From Calditrichota bacterium (GTDB lineage: Bacteria > Zhuqueibacterota > Zhuqueibacteria > Zhuqueibacterales > Geothermadaptataceae), in NCBI GenBank assembly GCA_008501765.1, contig QQUE01000012.1, forward strand, positions 62,001 to 126,000: DNA of 64,000 nt, in the 5' to 3' direction. Both the position numbers and the translations under genes were made by a program. Shown here one piece after another: positions 45,459 through 54,302 of this stretch. Position 1 is the first letter of the stretch. Each line of letters opens with the position of its first letter. The notes under the pieces were generated by a model. The model did no database searches. It was not told the DNA's origin and saw only the letters and a list, made by a program, of their open reading frames with translations.

Positions 45459-45509
45459 ATCAAATAATTTCCAGGCAACAAGACACGATCCATAGACATA
45501 TTTTTCCAT

Positions 45510-45713
45510 TTAACCTGAATAATTCTCACGCAGAGTCGCAAAGTCCACAAAGAAAAAATTAAAAGATATAAAAAAACAAAACTCTGCGAGCTCAGCGACT
45601 CTGCGTTAGGTGCTTTTTAAAAAACTTTATTTTTTCATCAATCTACACTTAACAGTATAATTATTAATACGCTAAGCATGTTTTAAAAAAAATTCTGAAT
45701 AATTCAGGTTAAT
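45510..45713. repeat. 204-bp element with terminal inverted repeats (MITE-like)
   Basis: The ends TTAACCTGAATAATTC (45510-45525) and GAATAATTCAGGTTAA (45698-45713) are 16-bp inverted repeats with one mismatch. Inside is a second perfect 11-bp inverted pair, CGCAGAGTCGC (45529-45539) and GCGACTCTGCG (45595-45605). No coding capacity. Size and ends fit a non-autonomous element, but no target-site duplication was established. The rest of the 376-base gap holds nothing else recognised. Confidence 0.6.
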
Positions 45714-45834
45714 TGGGTGGAAAGATCAATCGCATTTTGAAATTTAAATGACTTGTTTCGGAAGACAGACAAACAATTCTTTTCTAATTTTACCCCACAC
45801 TCTAATTTAAATCCAAAATCAACGAATTCCGTTT

Positions 45835-46791
45835 ATGAATCGAACAGACCGTTTGTTAGCTATCGTTCTGCTTTTGCAAAGCCACCGCGTTTTAAGGGCC
45901 CAGGAAATTGCCGACCATTTTGAAATTTGTGTCCGCACGGCCTACCGCGATCTGAGAGCACTGGAAGAAGCCGGAGTCCCGCTTTGTGCAGAGCCGGGAA
46001 TCGGGTACAGTCTGGTGAAAGAATACCACTTGCCCCCGGTCATGTTTACCCATGAGGAAGCCAGCGCACTCACAATTGGGGGAAAATTCGTCGAACAGCT
46101 CACAGACGAAGCGCTGAAAAAAAATATGCAGACGGCGCTCCTGAAAATCTATTCCGTTTTGCCGCGCGATAAACAAATTTACCTTTCGACCCTGCAGGCA
46201 ACGACGCAAATTATTCCACGATCCATGACAACCCTTGGTGAAAACAGCAATAAAATCACACAATTACAGGAGGCGATTGCCCGTCAGAAAGTGGTAAAAA
46301 TCAGCTATTTTGCCTACTACAATCAAAAAGAAACGCAGCGAAATATCGAACCGGCAGGCCTGCTTTATTACGGTGATAATTGGCATCTCATCGCATGGTG
46401 TCGTCTGCGGAACGATTATCGTGATTTTCGACTCAACCGCATTCGCGAGCTAAAAACCCTGGAAAGTGATTTCCTCGCCCGCCCGAATTTTAATTTGGCC
46501 GATTACGTACGCACGCTGAACGATGTCAAAAATGCCATCGAAGTGAAAGTGAAATTTCCCATCGCGATGACCCACTTCATCCGTAATCGCGAATTTTTTG
46601 GATTCGTTGAAGAAAAAACAGGTGCCAAATTCACCACGATGACATTTTTAATTGAATCTTTACCATGGATGGCACACTGGCTGCTTTCGTATGGCGCTGC
46701 CGCTGAAGTAATTTCGCCGGAATCGCTCAAATCCATGATTAAAAAAGAAGCACAAAACGTACTCGACAACTATAATTTCAAAAAAAAATAA
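45835..46791 (+). CDS. HTH-WYL transcriptional regulator (YafY-like)
   Basis: 318 residues. An N-terminal HTH_11 winged helix (RTDRLLAIVLLLQSHRVLRAQEIADHF, then TAYRDLRALEEAGVPL) is followed by a WYL domain. The WYL triad reads WHL in NWHLIAWCRLRNDYRDFRLNRI, with the conserved Arg residues for ligand contact. WYL proteins sense nucleic acids or nucleotides and control DNA-damage or defence genes. It heads a plus-strand run with DinB, GyrI-like and AlkC genes and is the likely regulator of that set. No clear ribosome-binding site. Confidence 0.9.
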   Translation: MNRTDRLLAIVLLLQSHRVLRAQEIADHFEICVRTAYRDLRALEEAGVPLCAEPGIGYSLVKEYHLPPVMFTHEEASALTIGGKFVEQLTDEALKKNMQTALLKIYSVLPRDKQIYLSTLQATTQIIPRSMTTLGENSNKITQLQEAIARQKVVKISYFAYYNQKETQRNIEPAGLLYYGDNWHLIAWCRLRNDYRDFRLNRIRELKTLESDFLARPNFNLADYVRTLNDVKNAIEVKVKFPIAMTHFIRNREFFGFVEEKTGAKFTTMTFLIESLPWMAHWLLSYGAAAEVISPESLKSMIKKEAQNVLDNYNFKKK

Positions 46792-46889
46792 TCCCTGCGT
46801 TTCCCTCCTGACATACTGCTGTCACACGTCGATTTTATATTACTCGCGCAAATCAATAATTTTACTCACCCCCGACTGGAGGACGCGCC

Positions 46890-47366
46890 ATGATTAAAGA
46901 AGGAAAATTACAGGAACTCGAAGCCAGCCGCGAATTTTTCAATCGCAGCACTTCTGCATTAACAGAAAAAGAATCCAATTTTGCCCCAAAAGAAGGCATG
47001 ATGACATCAGCCCAAATAATTGCCCATGTTGCTCAAACTTTTGAATGGTTCATTGATGGCGCCTTTGGTGAAAATGGTTTCAGCACAGATTATGAAAAAC
47101 TTATGGCTAAAATCACAGCCTATGATTCAATCGAAAAAGCCCGGGTTTATTTCGAAAAGGCTTACAAAAATTATCGCAGTGTCATCGAAAGCAAAACTGA
47201 TGAAGAGCTTCTGGCGCCCCTAAAAGACACAAGCATTATGGGCGAGGCTCCCTGTTTGGCAATAATTGGTGCGACTATCGAGCACACCGCCCACCATCGT
47301 GGCGCTCTTTCAGTTTACGCGCGTCTTTGTGGCAAAGTCCCACCGATGCCGTACATAGAACAATAA
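46890..47366 (+). CDS. DinB-family four-helix protein
   Basis: 158 residues with the DinB/YfiT metal triad: His46 in IIAHVAQTFEW plus His132 and His136 in EHTAHHRGALSVY. Family members are metal-dependent four-helix-bundle enzymes, often thiol transferases or damage-inducible proteins. GGAGG precedes the ATG. It sits 98 bases after the WYL regulator. Confidence 0.88.
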   Translation: MIKEGKLQELEASREFFNRSTSALTEKESNFAPKEGMMTSAQIIAHVAQTFEWFIDGAFGENGFSTDYEKLMAKITAYDSIEKARVYFEKAYKNYRSVIESKTDEELLAPLKDTSIMGEAPCLAIIGATIEHTAHHRGALSVYARLCGKVPPMPYIEQ

Positions 47367-47371
47367 TATTG

Positions 47372-47405
47372 AGCCCGGAATTCGTTCTGTTCAGAAATCC
47401 GGGCT
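47372..47405 (+). terminator. Hairpin between DinB and GyrI-like genes
   Basis: AGCCCGGAATTC (47372-47383) pairs with GAAATCCGGGCT (47394-47405) with one mismatch, over a 10-base loop. It is followed by AATCCATTTTT, a weak U-tract. It may be a partial terminator or a processing/stability hairpin. Confidence 0.5.
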
Positions 47406-47431
47406 AATCCATTTTTCCAAAGGAGGAAATA

Positions 47432-48049
47432 ATGTCAAAAATTGATTTCAAAAAGACGCTAAAACATCTCTACAATCCTTCCAGCAAACAGTTCAGTGAA
47501 GTGGAGGTTCCGGAAATGAATTTTCTTATGCTCGATGGCATCGGCAATCCCAACACTTCCAAAAATTTTCAGGATGCTGTTGAGGCACTTTACGGGATGG
47601 CCTATACCTTAAAATTTATGAGCAAAGCAAGCCCTGCCGGTCAGGATTTTGTCGTGCCACCATTGCAAGGCTTGTGGTGGATGGAGGATATGGCTGCATT
47701 CAATACCAAAAATATTGACAAATGGCAATGGACGATGATGATTATGCAGCCTGATTTCATCACAAAAGAAATGGTCGCCGAAGCACGAGAACAATTAACA
47801 GCGAAAAAGAATCCTGTCGCCTTGCCGCAACTCAGATTTGAAAAATTTACTGAAGGAAAAAGTGTGCAAGTTTTGTACATTGGGCCTTATGCAGATGAGC
47901 ATGAAACTATTTTAAAATTGCATGCATACATTGCTGAAAAAGGCTGGGTACGGCGTGGGAAACACCATGAAATTTATCTCAGCGATCCACGCCGGACCGC
48001 ACCGGAAAAATTAAAAACGGTGATTCGCCAGCCGTATGGCATTGCTTGA
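47432..48049 (+). CDS. GyrI-like small-molecule-binding protein
   Basis: 205 residues matching the GyrI-like domain of larger bacterial members: SEVEVPEMNFLMLDGIGNP at the start, VPPLQGLWWMED in the middle and VQVLYIGPYADEHETILKLHAYIAEKGW at the core. HHEIYLSDPRRTAPEKLKTVIRQPY is the typical C-terminus. Such domains bind or hydrolyse small aromatic or cyclic compounds, and some protect gyrase. A strong AAAGGAGG site is present. It is downstream of DinB on the same strand. Confidence 0.88.
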   Translation: MSKIDFKKTLKHLYNPSSKQFSEVEVPEMNFLMLDGIGNPNTSKNFQDAVEALYGMAYTLKFMSKASPAGQDFVVPPLQGLWWMEDMAAFNTKNIDKWQWTMMIMQPDFITKEMVAEAREQLTAKKNPVALPQLRFEKFTEGKSVQVLYIGPYADEHETILKLHAYIAEKGWVRRGKHHEIYLSDPRRTAPEKLKTVIRQPYGIA

Positions 48050-48228
48050 TTTAAACTGAAACCTGTTCCAAATGCCCAGAAATCCGAGAATAAAAAATAC
48101 AGAGTGATTTAAAACAATTGCCCGGTGCTTTCAGCATCATCAGCTTGTTTTACGACGGTAAATTTCTGACCAACGAATTCTTACCGAAAATAAATTTGAC
48201 AAAATATGGGATAACTTCGAGGGTAAAA

Positions 48229-49305
48229 ATGGCAGAACCATTTAAAGAGCTTTTCAGTCAAAAATTCGTGCAGGATCTGGCTGCAGCGGTAAAATCGACC
48301 GATAAGACATTCAAAACGGAAGCATTTGTAAGCCATGTTTTAGATGACGATTGGCCGGACAGGGAGCTGAAACAACGGATGCGTCATATCACAGAATCTT
48401 TGCACCAATTTCTTCCCCCGGATTTTCGCCAGGCGCTGCACATACTAACTTCTGTTTCAGCGAAGTTTAATGGATTAAGCCACATGGTTTTTGCCGATTT
48501 TGTGGAACACTACGGTCTGGACTATTTCGAAGAATCGGTGCAGGCGCTGGAGCTTTTTACCCAGAATTCGAGTTCAGAATTTGCCGTTCGTCCTTTCATA
48601 ATTAAATATCCGACAAAAATGATGCAGCACATGATGAAATGGGCCAACTCAAAAAATGAACATATTCGCCGTTTGGCGAGCGAAGGCTGCCGGTCACGAT
48701 TGCCGTGGGCCATGGCTTTGCCACAGTTCAAAAAAGATCCTGCCCCGGTGATTAAAATTCTCGAAATATTGAAAAATGATTCCAGTGAATACGTGCGCAA
48801 ATCGGTAGCAAACAATCTCAACGATATCTCCAAAGACAATCCGGAAACAGTCTTAAAAATTGCCGGAAAATGGCTTGGCAAAAGCAAGGAAACCGATTGG
48901 ATTGTAAAGCATGGCTGTCGGACTTTGCTGCGGGAGGGAAATACCAATGCTTTGTTATTATTTGGATTTCAGAAACCAGCGAATATTCACGTTGATAAAC
49001 TCAAAGTTACACCTAAAATTCGGATGGGTGAAACGATCACATTTTCATTTCTGCTTTCCACCAAAGAAGCTATGCTGGGAAGATTGCGGCTGGAATATAT
49101 TGTAGATTTTATGAAAGCCAACGGCAAAACAGCGCCAAAGATTTTCAAAATTTCGGAGGGAGACTTTACCGTTAAAGAACGGGAAATCGTCAAAAATCAT
49201 TCCTTTCGCCCGATAACAACGCGAAAATATTATGCAGGTAAACACGGATTAAGAATTGTCGTTAATGGCAAAGTGATGAGGGAAAGCGAATTTTTAGTGG
49301 TTTAA
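48229..49305 (+). CDS. alkC: AlkC-family DNA alkylation repair glycosylase with C-terminal Ig-like domain
   Basis: 358 residues from ATG 48229 (GAGGG 5-6 bases upstream). An upstream start at 48118 adds residues unlike the family. The protein begins MAEPFKELFSQKFV, typical of AlkC. HEAT-like helices follow, with WANSKNEHIRRLASEGCRSR and YVRKSVANNLNDISKDNPE as the diagnostic stretch. The last ~95 residues form a beta-sandwich (KIRMGETITFSFLLSTKE, ARITTRKYY-like strands), as in AlkC proteins that carry an Ig-like domain. It should excise N-alkylated adenines from DNA. Confidence 0.85.
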   Translation: MAEPFKELFSQKFVQDLAAAVKSTDKTFKTEAFVSHVLDDDWPDRELKQRMRHITESLHQFLPPDFRQALHILTSVSAKFNGLSHMVFADFVEHYGLDYFEESVQALELFTQNSSSEFAVRPFIIKYPTKMMQHMMKWANSKNEHIRRLASEGCRSRLPWAMALPQFKKDPAPVIKILEILKNDSSEYVRKSVANNLNDISKDNPETVLKIAGKWLGKSKETDWIVKHGCRTLLREGNTNALLLFGFQKPANIHVDKLKVTPKIRMGETITFSFLLSTKEAMLGRLRLEYIVDFMKANGKTAPKIFKISEGDFTVKEREIVKNHSFRPITTRKYYAGKHGLRIVVNGKVMRESEFLVV

Positions 49306-49334
49306 ATTTTTATAATACCAACACCGTGCGCGAT

Positions 49335-49526
49335 CTAATTTTTTGTAGACTCATCCGTGTGCTTTTTCTTGCGCCCAAGTCCAAGTGCCGCTCCAATAGC
49401 AACACCGATCCCAATTCCAACAGCGATGTTATCCAAAGCGACGCCTACACCGGCACCGATTGCCAAACCGACTCCAATCCACTTGCCATTCAATTTTGTC
49501 TGTTTGCAGTTGGATTCTTTTTCCAT
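49335..49526 (-). CDS. Glycine-zipper small membrane protein
   Basis: 63 residues. A short polar start with one Cys is followed by a Gly-rich hydrophobic stretch with regular small residues (GVGLAIGAGVGVALD, then VGIGIGVAIGAALGLG), the glycine-zipper pattern that packs membrane helices, and a Lys-rich tail. AAGGA precedes the ATG. It lies 21 bases downstream of the GPP34 gene on the same strand and is probably co-transcribed. Confidence 0.8.
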   Translation of the reverse strand: MEKESNCKQTKLNGKWIGVGLAIGAGVGVALDNIAVGIGIGVAIGAALGLGRKKKHTDESTKN

Positions 49527-49547
49527 TTTCTTTCCTTTATTTTATGC

Positions 49548-50234
49548 TCAATTACTCACAGTCGCTGCAGCCATAATCGGCACCATCGTCGCCGCCATCA
49601 CGGCGGCCTGCATTGCCGCAATTGCCTCCGCAGCAGCTTTGCCCGTCATTTCACCTTCAGTAATCTGTTTGATGCGCTTTTTCTGTTTTTTGAGCTGTTT
49701 CTTATCAAAATTTGCATGCAGCAAATTGGTGCTCTTGGCCAATGAGATGAGCACAACCGTGCGGGAATCGATATCATTTGTTTCCGTAAAAATAGCGTGT
49801 TCGATGCGCTCTTTTATTTCTCTTTCGGGAATTGGATTTAACTCGGGATAAATTTTGCGTGTAAAAATAAACAAAATTTGATCTTCATCCATGCGCAGGA
49901 TGCCGCGCTGGCACAGGTGCTGGGCCACCCGGTGTTTTAGTTTTTTAATGCCGGAAAAACGGGAAACCCAAGTCGATAACGACGCACGTCGTCGTGCATT
50001 TTTTATTTTGAGCAAACATTCGTCTAACAATGGATCACCGAGCGGCTTGTCATCAATTACATCGAGCAGTTTATTTCTTCGCGTTTCATCGATTTTTACC
50101 CGCTCCTGTAAAAGCAGCTCGGCGACGATTGCGCCACTGAGGGCAAATGTGTACATTGCACCGGAAGCAATCGTGCCTTCCTTGTCGCGCAATGCCAACA
50201 GCATAATTTCTTCGTAAAAAAATAATTTTTGCAT
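49548..50234 (-). CDS. GPP34 (Golgi phosphoprotein 3)-family protein
   Basis: 228 residues. The GPP34/VPS74 fold is recognisable from FYEEIMLLALRDKEGTIASG, YTFALSGAIVAELLL, a KIDETRRNKLLDV helix and WVSRFSGIKKLKHRVAQHL, continuing to VVLISLAKSTNLL. Eukaryotic members bind PI4P and retain glycosyltransferases. Bacterial members are uncharacterised and probably peripheral on phospholipid membranes. The tail after residue ~195 is an unusual Ala/Met-rich hydrophobic segment (AAMQAAVMAATMVPIMAAA) that could insert in a membrane. AAAGGG precedes the ATG. Confidence 0.87.
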   Translation of the reverse strand: MQKLFFYEEIMLLALRDKEGTIASGAMYTFALSGAIVAELLLQERVKIDETRRNKLLDVIDDKPLGDPLLDECLLKIKNARRRASLSTWVSRFSGIKKLKHRVAQHLCQRGILRMDEDQILFIFTRKIYPELNPIPEREIKERIEHAIFTETNDIDSRTVVLISLAKSTNLLHANFDKKQLKKQKKRIKQITEGEMTGKAAAEAIAAMQAAVMAATMVPIMAAATVSN

Positions 50235-50345
50235 ATTTTCCCTTTCAAATTATGATAGCGGGTTCTCATTTGAGCTCAGCACAAGCAGACTTTTTCGAAT
50301 CACAAATCCACGCAACACCTAAATATTGGTTGGGCATTTAAAATC

Positions 50346-50813
50346 TCAAAGAATTTCCAGCAGTTCGACTTCAAAAATAACAATTTCATTGGGCCCAATG
50401 ACTGTGCCGGCACCTTTCTCTCCATAGGCTAATTCTGGAGGGATAACCAGCCGGTATTTGCTCCCTACGTTCATCAATAACAAAGCTTCCTTCCAGCCAT
50501 CAATCAAGATAAAAATAGGATAAGTGGCTGGTTCACCACGCCTGATTGAGCTGTCAAATTCAGTCCCATCGATTTTTTTGCCCACGTAGTGTACAACCAC
50601 GGTGTCAGTCAATACCGGTTTTAGACCATCTCCTTTAACTAAAACTCTGTATTGCAAACCACTCTCTGTAGTAAAGACACGGAACGTTTCAAGGTATTCA
50701 CTGAGTTTAAGTTCTGGTGCATTCGCTGATTTTTTCTCTGCGCACGCGATATTCAAAAGAACGACTATTACAAATAAACCAGATGTAATTATTTTATTCA
50801 CAAAAAGCCTCAT
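50346..50813 (-). CDS. FKBP-type peptidyl-prolyl isomerase, probable lipoprotein
   Basis: 155 residues. The signal sequence ends near NIACAEK, where the Cys could be lipidated, although the -3 position (Asn) is imperfect for a lipobox. The FKBP domain has TDTVVVHYVGKKIDGTEFDSS, GWKEALLLMNVGSKYRLVIPPELAYGEKGAG and IVIFEVELLEI. The periplasmic chaperone or isomerase role is typical of Mip/FklB-like proteins. It is 20 bases downstream of dut on the same strand. Confidence 0.9.
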   Translation of the reverse strand: MRLFVNKIITSGLFVIVVLLNIACAEKKSANAPELKLSEYLETFRVFTTESGLQYRVLVKGDGLKPVLTDTVVVHYVGKKIDGTEFDSSIRRGEPATYPIFILIDGWKEALLLMNVGSKYRLVIPPELAYGEKGAGTVIGPNEIVIFEVELLEIL

Positions 50814-50833
50814 ATTTTCATTAGAGTTCTTTT

Positions 50834-51289
50834 CTATTTATTTTCCGTCCCGGTGCTGCCAAAACCACCGGCACCGCGCTCACTATCTGGCAACTCTGAG
50901 ACCAATTCAAAATCGGCATGCACATAGGCATTAATTATCATTTGCGCGATTCGATCGCCACGGTTTATTGTAAATACTTCCTGGCCGAGATTCACCAGAA
51001 TGATCCCAATTTCTCCGCGGTAATCGGCATCAACCGTGCCGGGAGAATTTAAAATTGAAATGCCATTTTTTAACGCCAATCCGCTGCGCGGCCGAATCTG
51101 AGCTTCAAGTCCCATGGGCAGGGCGATGGCAAGTCCGGTTGGAACGAGCTGCCTTTCACCGGGTTTTAATGAAATCGGTGCTGGATTCGCCGCATGCAAA
51201 TCCATGCCGGCAGCTGAATCGCTCATATACTGTGGCAGGGGAACATCATCGTTTCCCGGCAATCTTTTCAGTAAAACGCGCGTTGTCAT
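50834..51289 (-). CDS. dut: Deoxyuridine 5'-triphosphate nucleotidohydrolase
   Basis: 151 residues with all five trimeric dUTPase motifs: [32 protein letters not shown] (catalytic Asp and uracil pocket), GDRIAQMII, and the C-terminal P-loop-like GAGGFGSTG. It hydrolyses dUTP to dUMP and PPi, keeping uracil out of DNA. Length is normal. GGAGAAAG precedes the ATG. Confidence 0.96.
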   Translation of the reverse strand: MTTRVLLKRLPGNDDVPLPQYMSDSAAGMDLHAANPAPISLKPGERQLVPTGLAIALPMGLEAQIRPRSGLALKNGISILNSPGTVDADYRGEIGIILVNLGQEVFTINRGDRIAQMIINAYVHADFELVSELPDSERGAGGFGSTGTENK

Positions 51290-51318
51290 AAAAATATTCT
51301 TTCTCCATTATAATTCTT

Positions 51319-51837
51319 TTAGCGTGCGGAATAAACCTCAACATCATAGCCGTTGCGTTCAAAATATCGTGCCTGTTTTTCGGCCAGCGAGCGTGTGACG
51401 AATTTTCCAGTCAACACTAAATATTTCCTGCTGTCCTCATCAATCATAATATAGTTATTTATGCGCTCCCGCCGTAGTTTTCGCGAATAATCCTCGCCAT
51501 CGAGCTGATTGTTAAATTTCTTCAGCAGCAGTCCAAATTGCCCCGGGCCAAGTACGCTGTACGTTATTGGCTCGTTCTTAAAATCACCGGCACCCTGATA
51601 AGTTTCGCTGTCTTCGGTGCTATCATCGTTCAAATCTGTATTTTCAGAGTCTCCCTCCGGTTCAGATTTTTTTGGAGGCTGCTTTTTATTTGAGCTATTC
51701 TCAGAGGGTTTCTCACTTTGCTCTTTTTCAACGAAAGAATTTTTCCCCTTTTTAATCACCCCTTTCACTTTGTCACATCCTGTGCTGCCAAACGCAAAAG
51801 CAAGCAGCAAAAATAGAAACAGTCCTTTTTGTAACAT
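51319..51837 (-). CDS. SPOR-domain-like lipoprotein
   Basis: 172 residues. Signal peptide FLFLLLAFAFGSTGC ends in a good lipobox. A low-complexity linker follows, rich in Ser, Glu, Lys and Asp (~30-90). The C-terminal ~70 residues resemble a SPOR/sporulation-related repeat (YIMIDEDSRKYLVLTGKF, then SLAEKQARYFERNGYDVEVY). It probably binds denuded peptidoglycan glycan strands from an outer-membrane lipid anchor. GGAG precedes the ATG. It is the first gene of the run SPOR-dut-FKBP. Confidence 0.78.
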   Translation of the reverse strand: MLQKGLFLFLLLAFAFGSTGCDKVKGVIKKGKNSFVEKEQSEKPSENSSNKKQPPKKSEPEGDSENTDLNDDSTEDSETYQGAGDFKNEPITYSVLGPGQFGLLLKKFNNQLDGEDYSRKLRRERINNYIMIDEDSRKYLVLTGKFVTRSLAEKQARYFERNGYDVEVYSAR

Positions 51838-52337
51838 TCTTTTTACTCCACAAGTTATTTTTTCAAAGTCGATTAGAAAACTCTCAAGCTATTGAAAATT
51901 TAAAATTTATTCAGATCAAAACCTGAAAATATCGGCTACCGCATGCTCGTGAAGAAATAAAACGCCCAGTTCCAGTTCAAAAATATCTGAATGATTTAAA
52001 TTTCGATTTCGGAGTGTGCAAGCGGGGCCACGGTCGTGCAAGGCTTGCAGCAAAATAGTAAAAATCTGCTGATTGTCAAGTGGATGTTAAGAAGGGCTTA
52101 AATTTGATTCGTAATGTGTTTGCCTGATTCTAATTAAAATCGTGCAGACAATTTGTGCATGCGCTGCTTTGGTTACATTTCCTTCAACTCAAGTTCAAAG
52201 GTAAAACAAGGAGATATGGGGGATAATTTACAACTATTTTTCATAAAAGATATGCTGAGCACAGAGCCAGCACATCTTTTATAAAGACTTAATAGTCGGC
52301 AAAAATTAAAGCAGTACAAGCTATCCAATTTACTTAT
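51838..52337. other. Intergenic region with one hairpin
   Basis: 500 bases without a gene between the beta-helix gene and the SPOR gene. The only clear structure is the hairpin at 52243-52282. Confidence 0.55.
52243..52282 (-). terminator. Hairpin downstream of the beta-helix gene
   Basis: ATAAAAGATATGCTG (52243-52257) pairs with CAGCACATCTTTTAT (52268-52282) with one mismatch around a 10-base loop. It lies 55 bases past the stop of the minus-strand gene. T-rich DNA follows on that strand, so termination is plausible. Confidence 0.5.
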
Positions 52338-53729
52338 TTATCTGAGTAATATCATGGCTTTTGTTTGTTGAAAATTCGCAGATTTAATTTGATAAAAATA
52401 GGAACCACTCGGCACAATTTGACCAAAATTATCGCGGCCATTCCAAACGATGGTATATTCTCCTGCAGCTTTGTTCTCTCGAAATAAACCCCGTACCCTC
52501 TGCCCAAGTGCATTGTAAATTGTCAGCTGGACTATTCCCGGATTTAGCACTTTATATGCAATTGTTGTTGCAGGATTAAATGGATTCGGAAAATTTTGCG
52601 CCAATTCAATTTCAGCGGGCACTACGGCCGAAATGGCTTGTACATTTGTTGAATTTTGTGCGTAGAAATGCACGCCCAAATCAGCAACCGATCCATCGGG
52701 ATCCAGGGGAAAGAGTGGGTCTCCGGCATTAATTGCAGGTGAATTGTTTGCCAAACTATAATCACCCACTGAAAGGTGCGGGTCGGTGTCGAGACAGCCA
52801 TCTCGGAACCACATTTTACCGCTGCCATTTTCAATAATGGAATAAGTCGCAATAACCAGAGAATCGTTATCTACCTCAAAACTGTCGGCATTTGCATAAA
52901 TAATACTGTTAATTATGTGTAACGTGTCACCACCTGCAACAGCTCCACCGGCATGCTGAAATCCCTTTTCGCCATTGCCACTAATCGTGCAATGAATAAT
53001 TTTCGTATTATTTGTCTGGTGGTTTCGAAATGCCCGCGCGCTATTATCTACTATTTTTGTACGGTTGATTGTAATATTGTTACTGTATCCAATGAGGATT
53101 GCGTCCCAGCCGGTATTATTATAAACATCACAACTGTCGATTTTTGTACCATTGGATCCGTTGCCGATGGTGATTCCCGGTCCGCTGGTCGATGTGTTAT
53201 TAAAAATTTTGCAGTTGGAAATAATTGCCTTTTGGGAGTTAGCAAAAATCCCGGCTCCACGGTCGGATCGGCCGGTTGTCGAATTATCAAAAATATAGCA
53301 ATATTGGATCAGTGGATTGGCTGACAATCCGATGTGAATCCCGCCACCGCGAACATGTGGCCAGTCGCCTGTTCCAAGTCCATTGCGGATTGAAAATCCG
53401 CTGAGAATTGTTCCTTCCGGCTCATTGCTTTCAATGGAAACTGTTGAGCTGTCCGCATTGCCGTCAATGATTGTCTTTGCAATGAAAGAAGTATCCCAAG
53501 TAGTAAAAAAATGGGAAGCCAAAACCAATTGTTTGCCATGAAAGTCAATGTTTTCAATGTATGTTCCGGGAGCTACCAAAACGGTATCGCCGACGGCTGC
53601 TGAATCTATGGCGGCTTGAATTGTGGCAATCTCCGTTGGCACATCAATTATTTCACCTGTTAAACTGGTGGGCAATAACAAATACAGCCCGGCTACTATT
53701 TTTAGCAAATTACGTAGCACTATTTTCAT
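52338..53729 (-). CDS. Secreted right-handed beta-helix protein with C-terminal sorting domain
   Basis: 463 residues. A signal peptide (to ~residue 25) is followed by a parallel beta-helix. It opens with ATIQAAIDSAAVGDTVLVAPGTYIENI, the usual first coil of pectate-lyase-like helices. Repeated coils follow (AIISNCKIFNN, TKIDSCDVYNN, INRTKIVDNSA). The C-terminus is a textbook FCB sorting domain: LAQNFPNPFNPATTIAYKV, IYNALGQRVRGLF, SGSYFYQIKSANF, KAMILLR. No catalytic acid cluster is obvious, so it could be a polysaccharide-binding or -degrading surface protein. AAGGGATCAGGA precedes the ATG. Confidence 0.9.
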   Translation of the reverse strand: MKIVLRNLLKIVAGLYLLLPTSLTGEIIDVPTEIATIQAAIDSAAVGDTVLVAPGTYIENIDFHGKQLVLASHFFTTWDTSFIAKTIIDGNADSSTVSIESNEPEGTILSGFSIRNGLGTGDWPHVRGGGIHIGLSANPLIQYCYIFDNSTTGRSDRGAGIFANSQKAIISNCKIFNNTSTSGPGITIGNGSNGTKIDSCDVYNNTGWDAILIGYSNNITINRTKIVDNSARAFRNHQTNNTKIIHCTISGNGEKGFQHAGGAVAGGDTLHIINSIIYANADSFEVDNDSLVIATYSIIENGSGKMWFRDGCLDTDPHLSVGDYSLANNSPAINAGDPLFPLDPDGSVADLGVHFYAQNSTNVQAISAVVPAEIELAQNFPNPFNPATTIAYKVLNPGIVQLTIYNALGQRVRGLFRENKAAGEYTIVWNGRDNFGQIVPSGSYFYQIKSANFQQTKAMILLR

Positions 53730-54302
53730 TCCTGATCCCTTTCTTTAATTTCATTTTATGATTCGCATGAATAGCTACAATCAATATGCACTTAAAGTGC
53801 TAATTATTCAAATAATTTATCATTTATTTTTATAAATAATATAAATAAATATAAAAATTTGTAAGTTATTATTATCGATTGCGCCGAACAATGGTGAAAA
53901 AAAATTGATAATTTGAAAATGGCAGGTGATTTTGAATGTGTGTATTTATGACAATTTTAGTCGAACGCGATTTTTGTGGTTTGGTTTTAATGGCGGGACA
54001 GCGAATAGATTCCAGGAGTATTTCGCACATAGTCCAACTATACGATTCTGCAGATAGTTTTCAATGCCAACGTTGCGATTCGATGAGTGCCGATTTATCT
54101 GCGCGTATCCAGCAAGAGCAGGCGATTCATTTGCCTGAATTCCAATTGAATTGAAGAATAAATTGAGCGCCTGCCGAAAGTAATGCCAATGAGGGAGTTG
54201 GCAAAATTTTATTCTAAACGCTACTAATTGGGTATTCGACCTGTAATCGTGGCGTTGTTAAACCGGGAAAAAGATTTACAGGTGCTACTGATTAATCCAA
54301 GT
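53730..54302. other. Intergenic region, no supported gene
   Basis: 573 bases, very AT-rich near 53800-53880. A plus-strand frame at 53936-54154 has no ribosome-binding site or recognisable domain. Confidence 0.55.

Noticed and set aside
53936-54154. 72-codon plus-strand frame
   Set aside because: Preceded by AT-rich DNA without a ribosome-binding site and no domain is visible.
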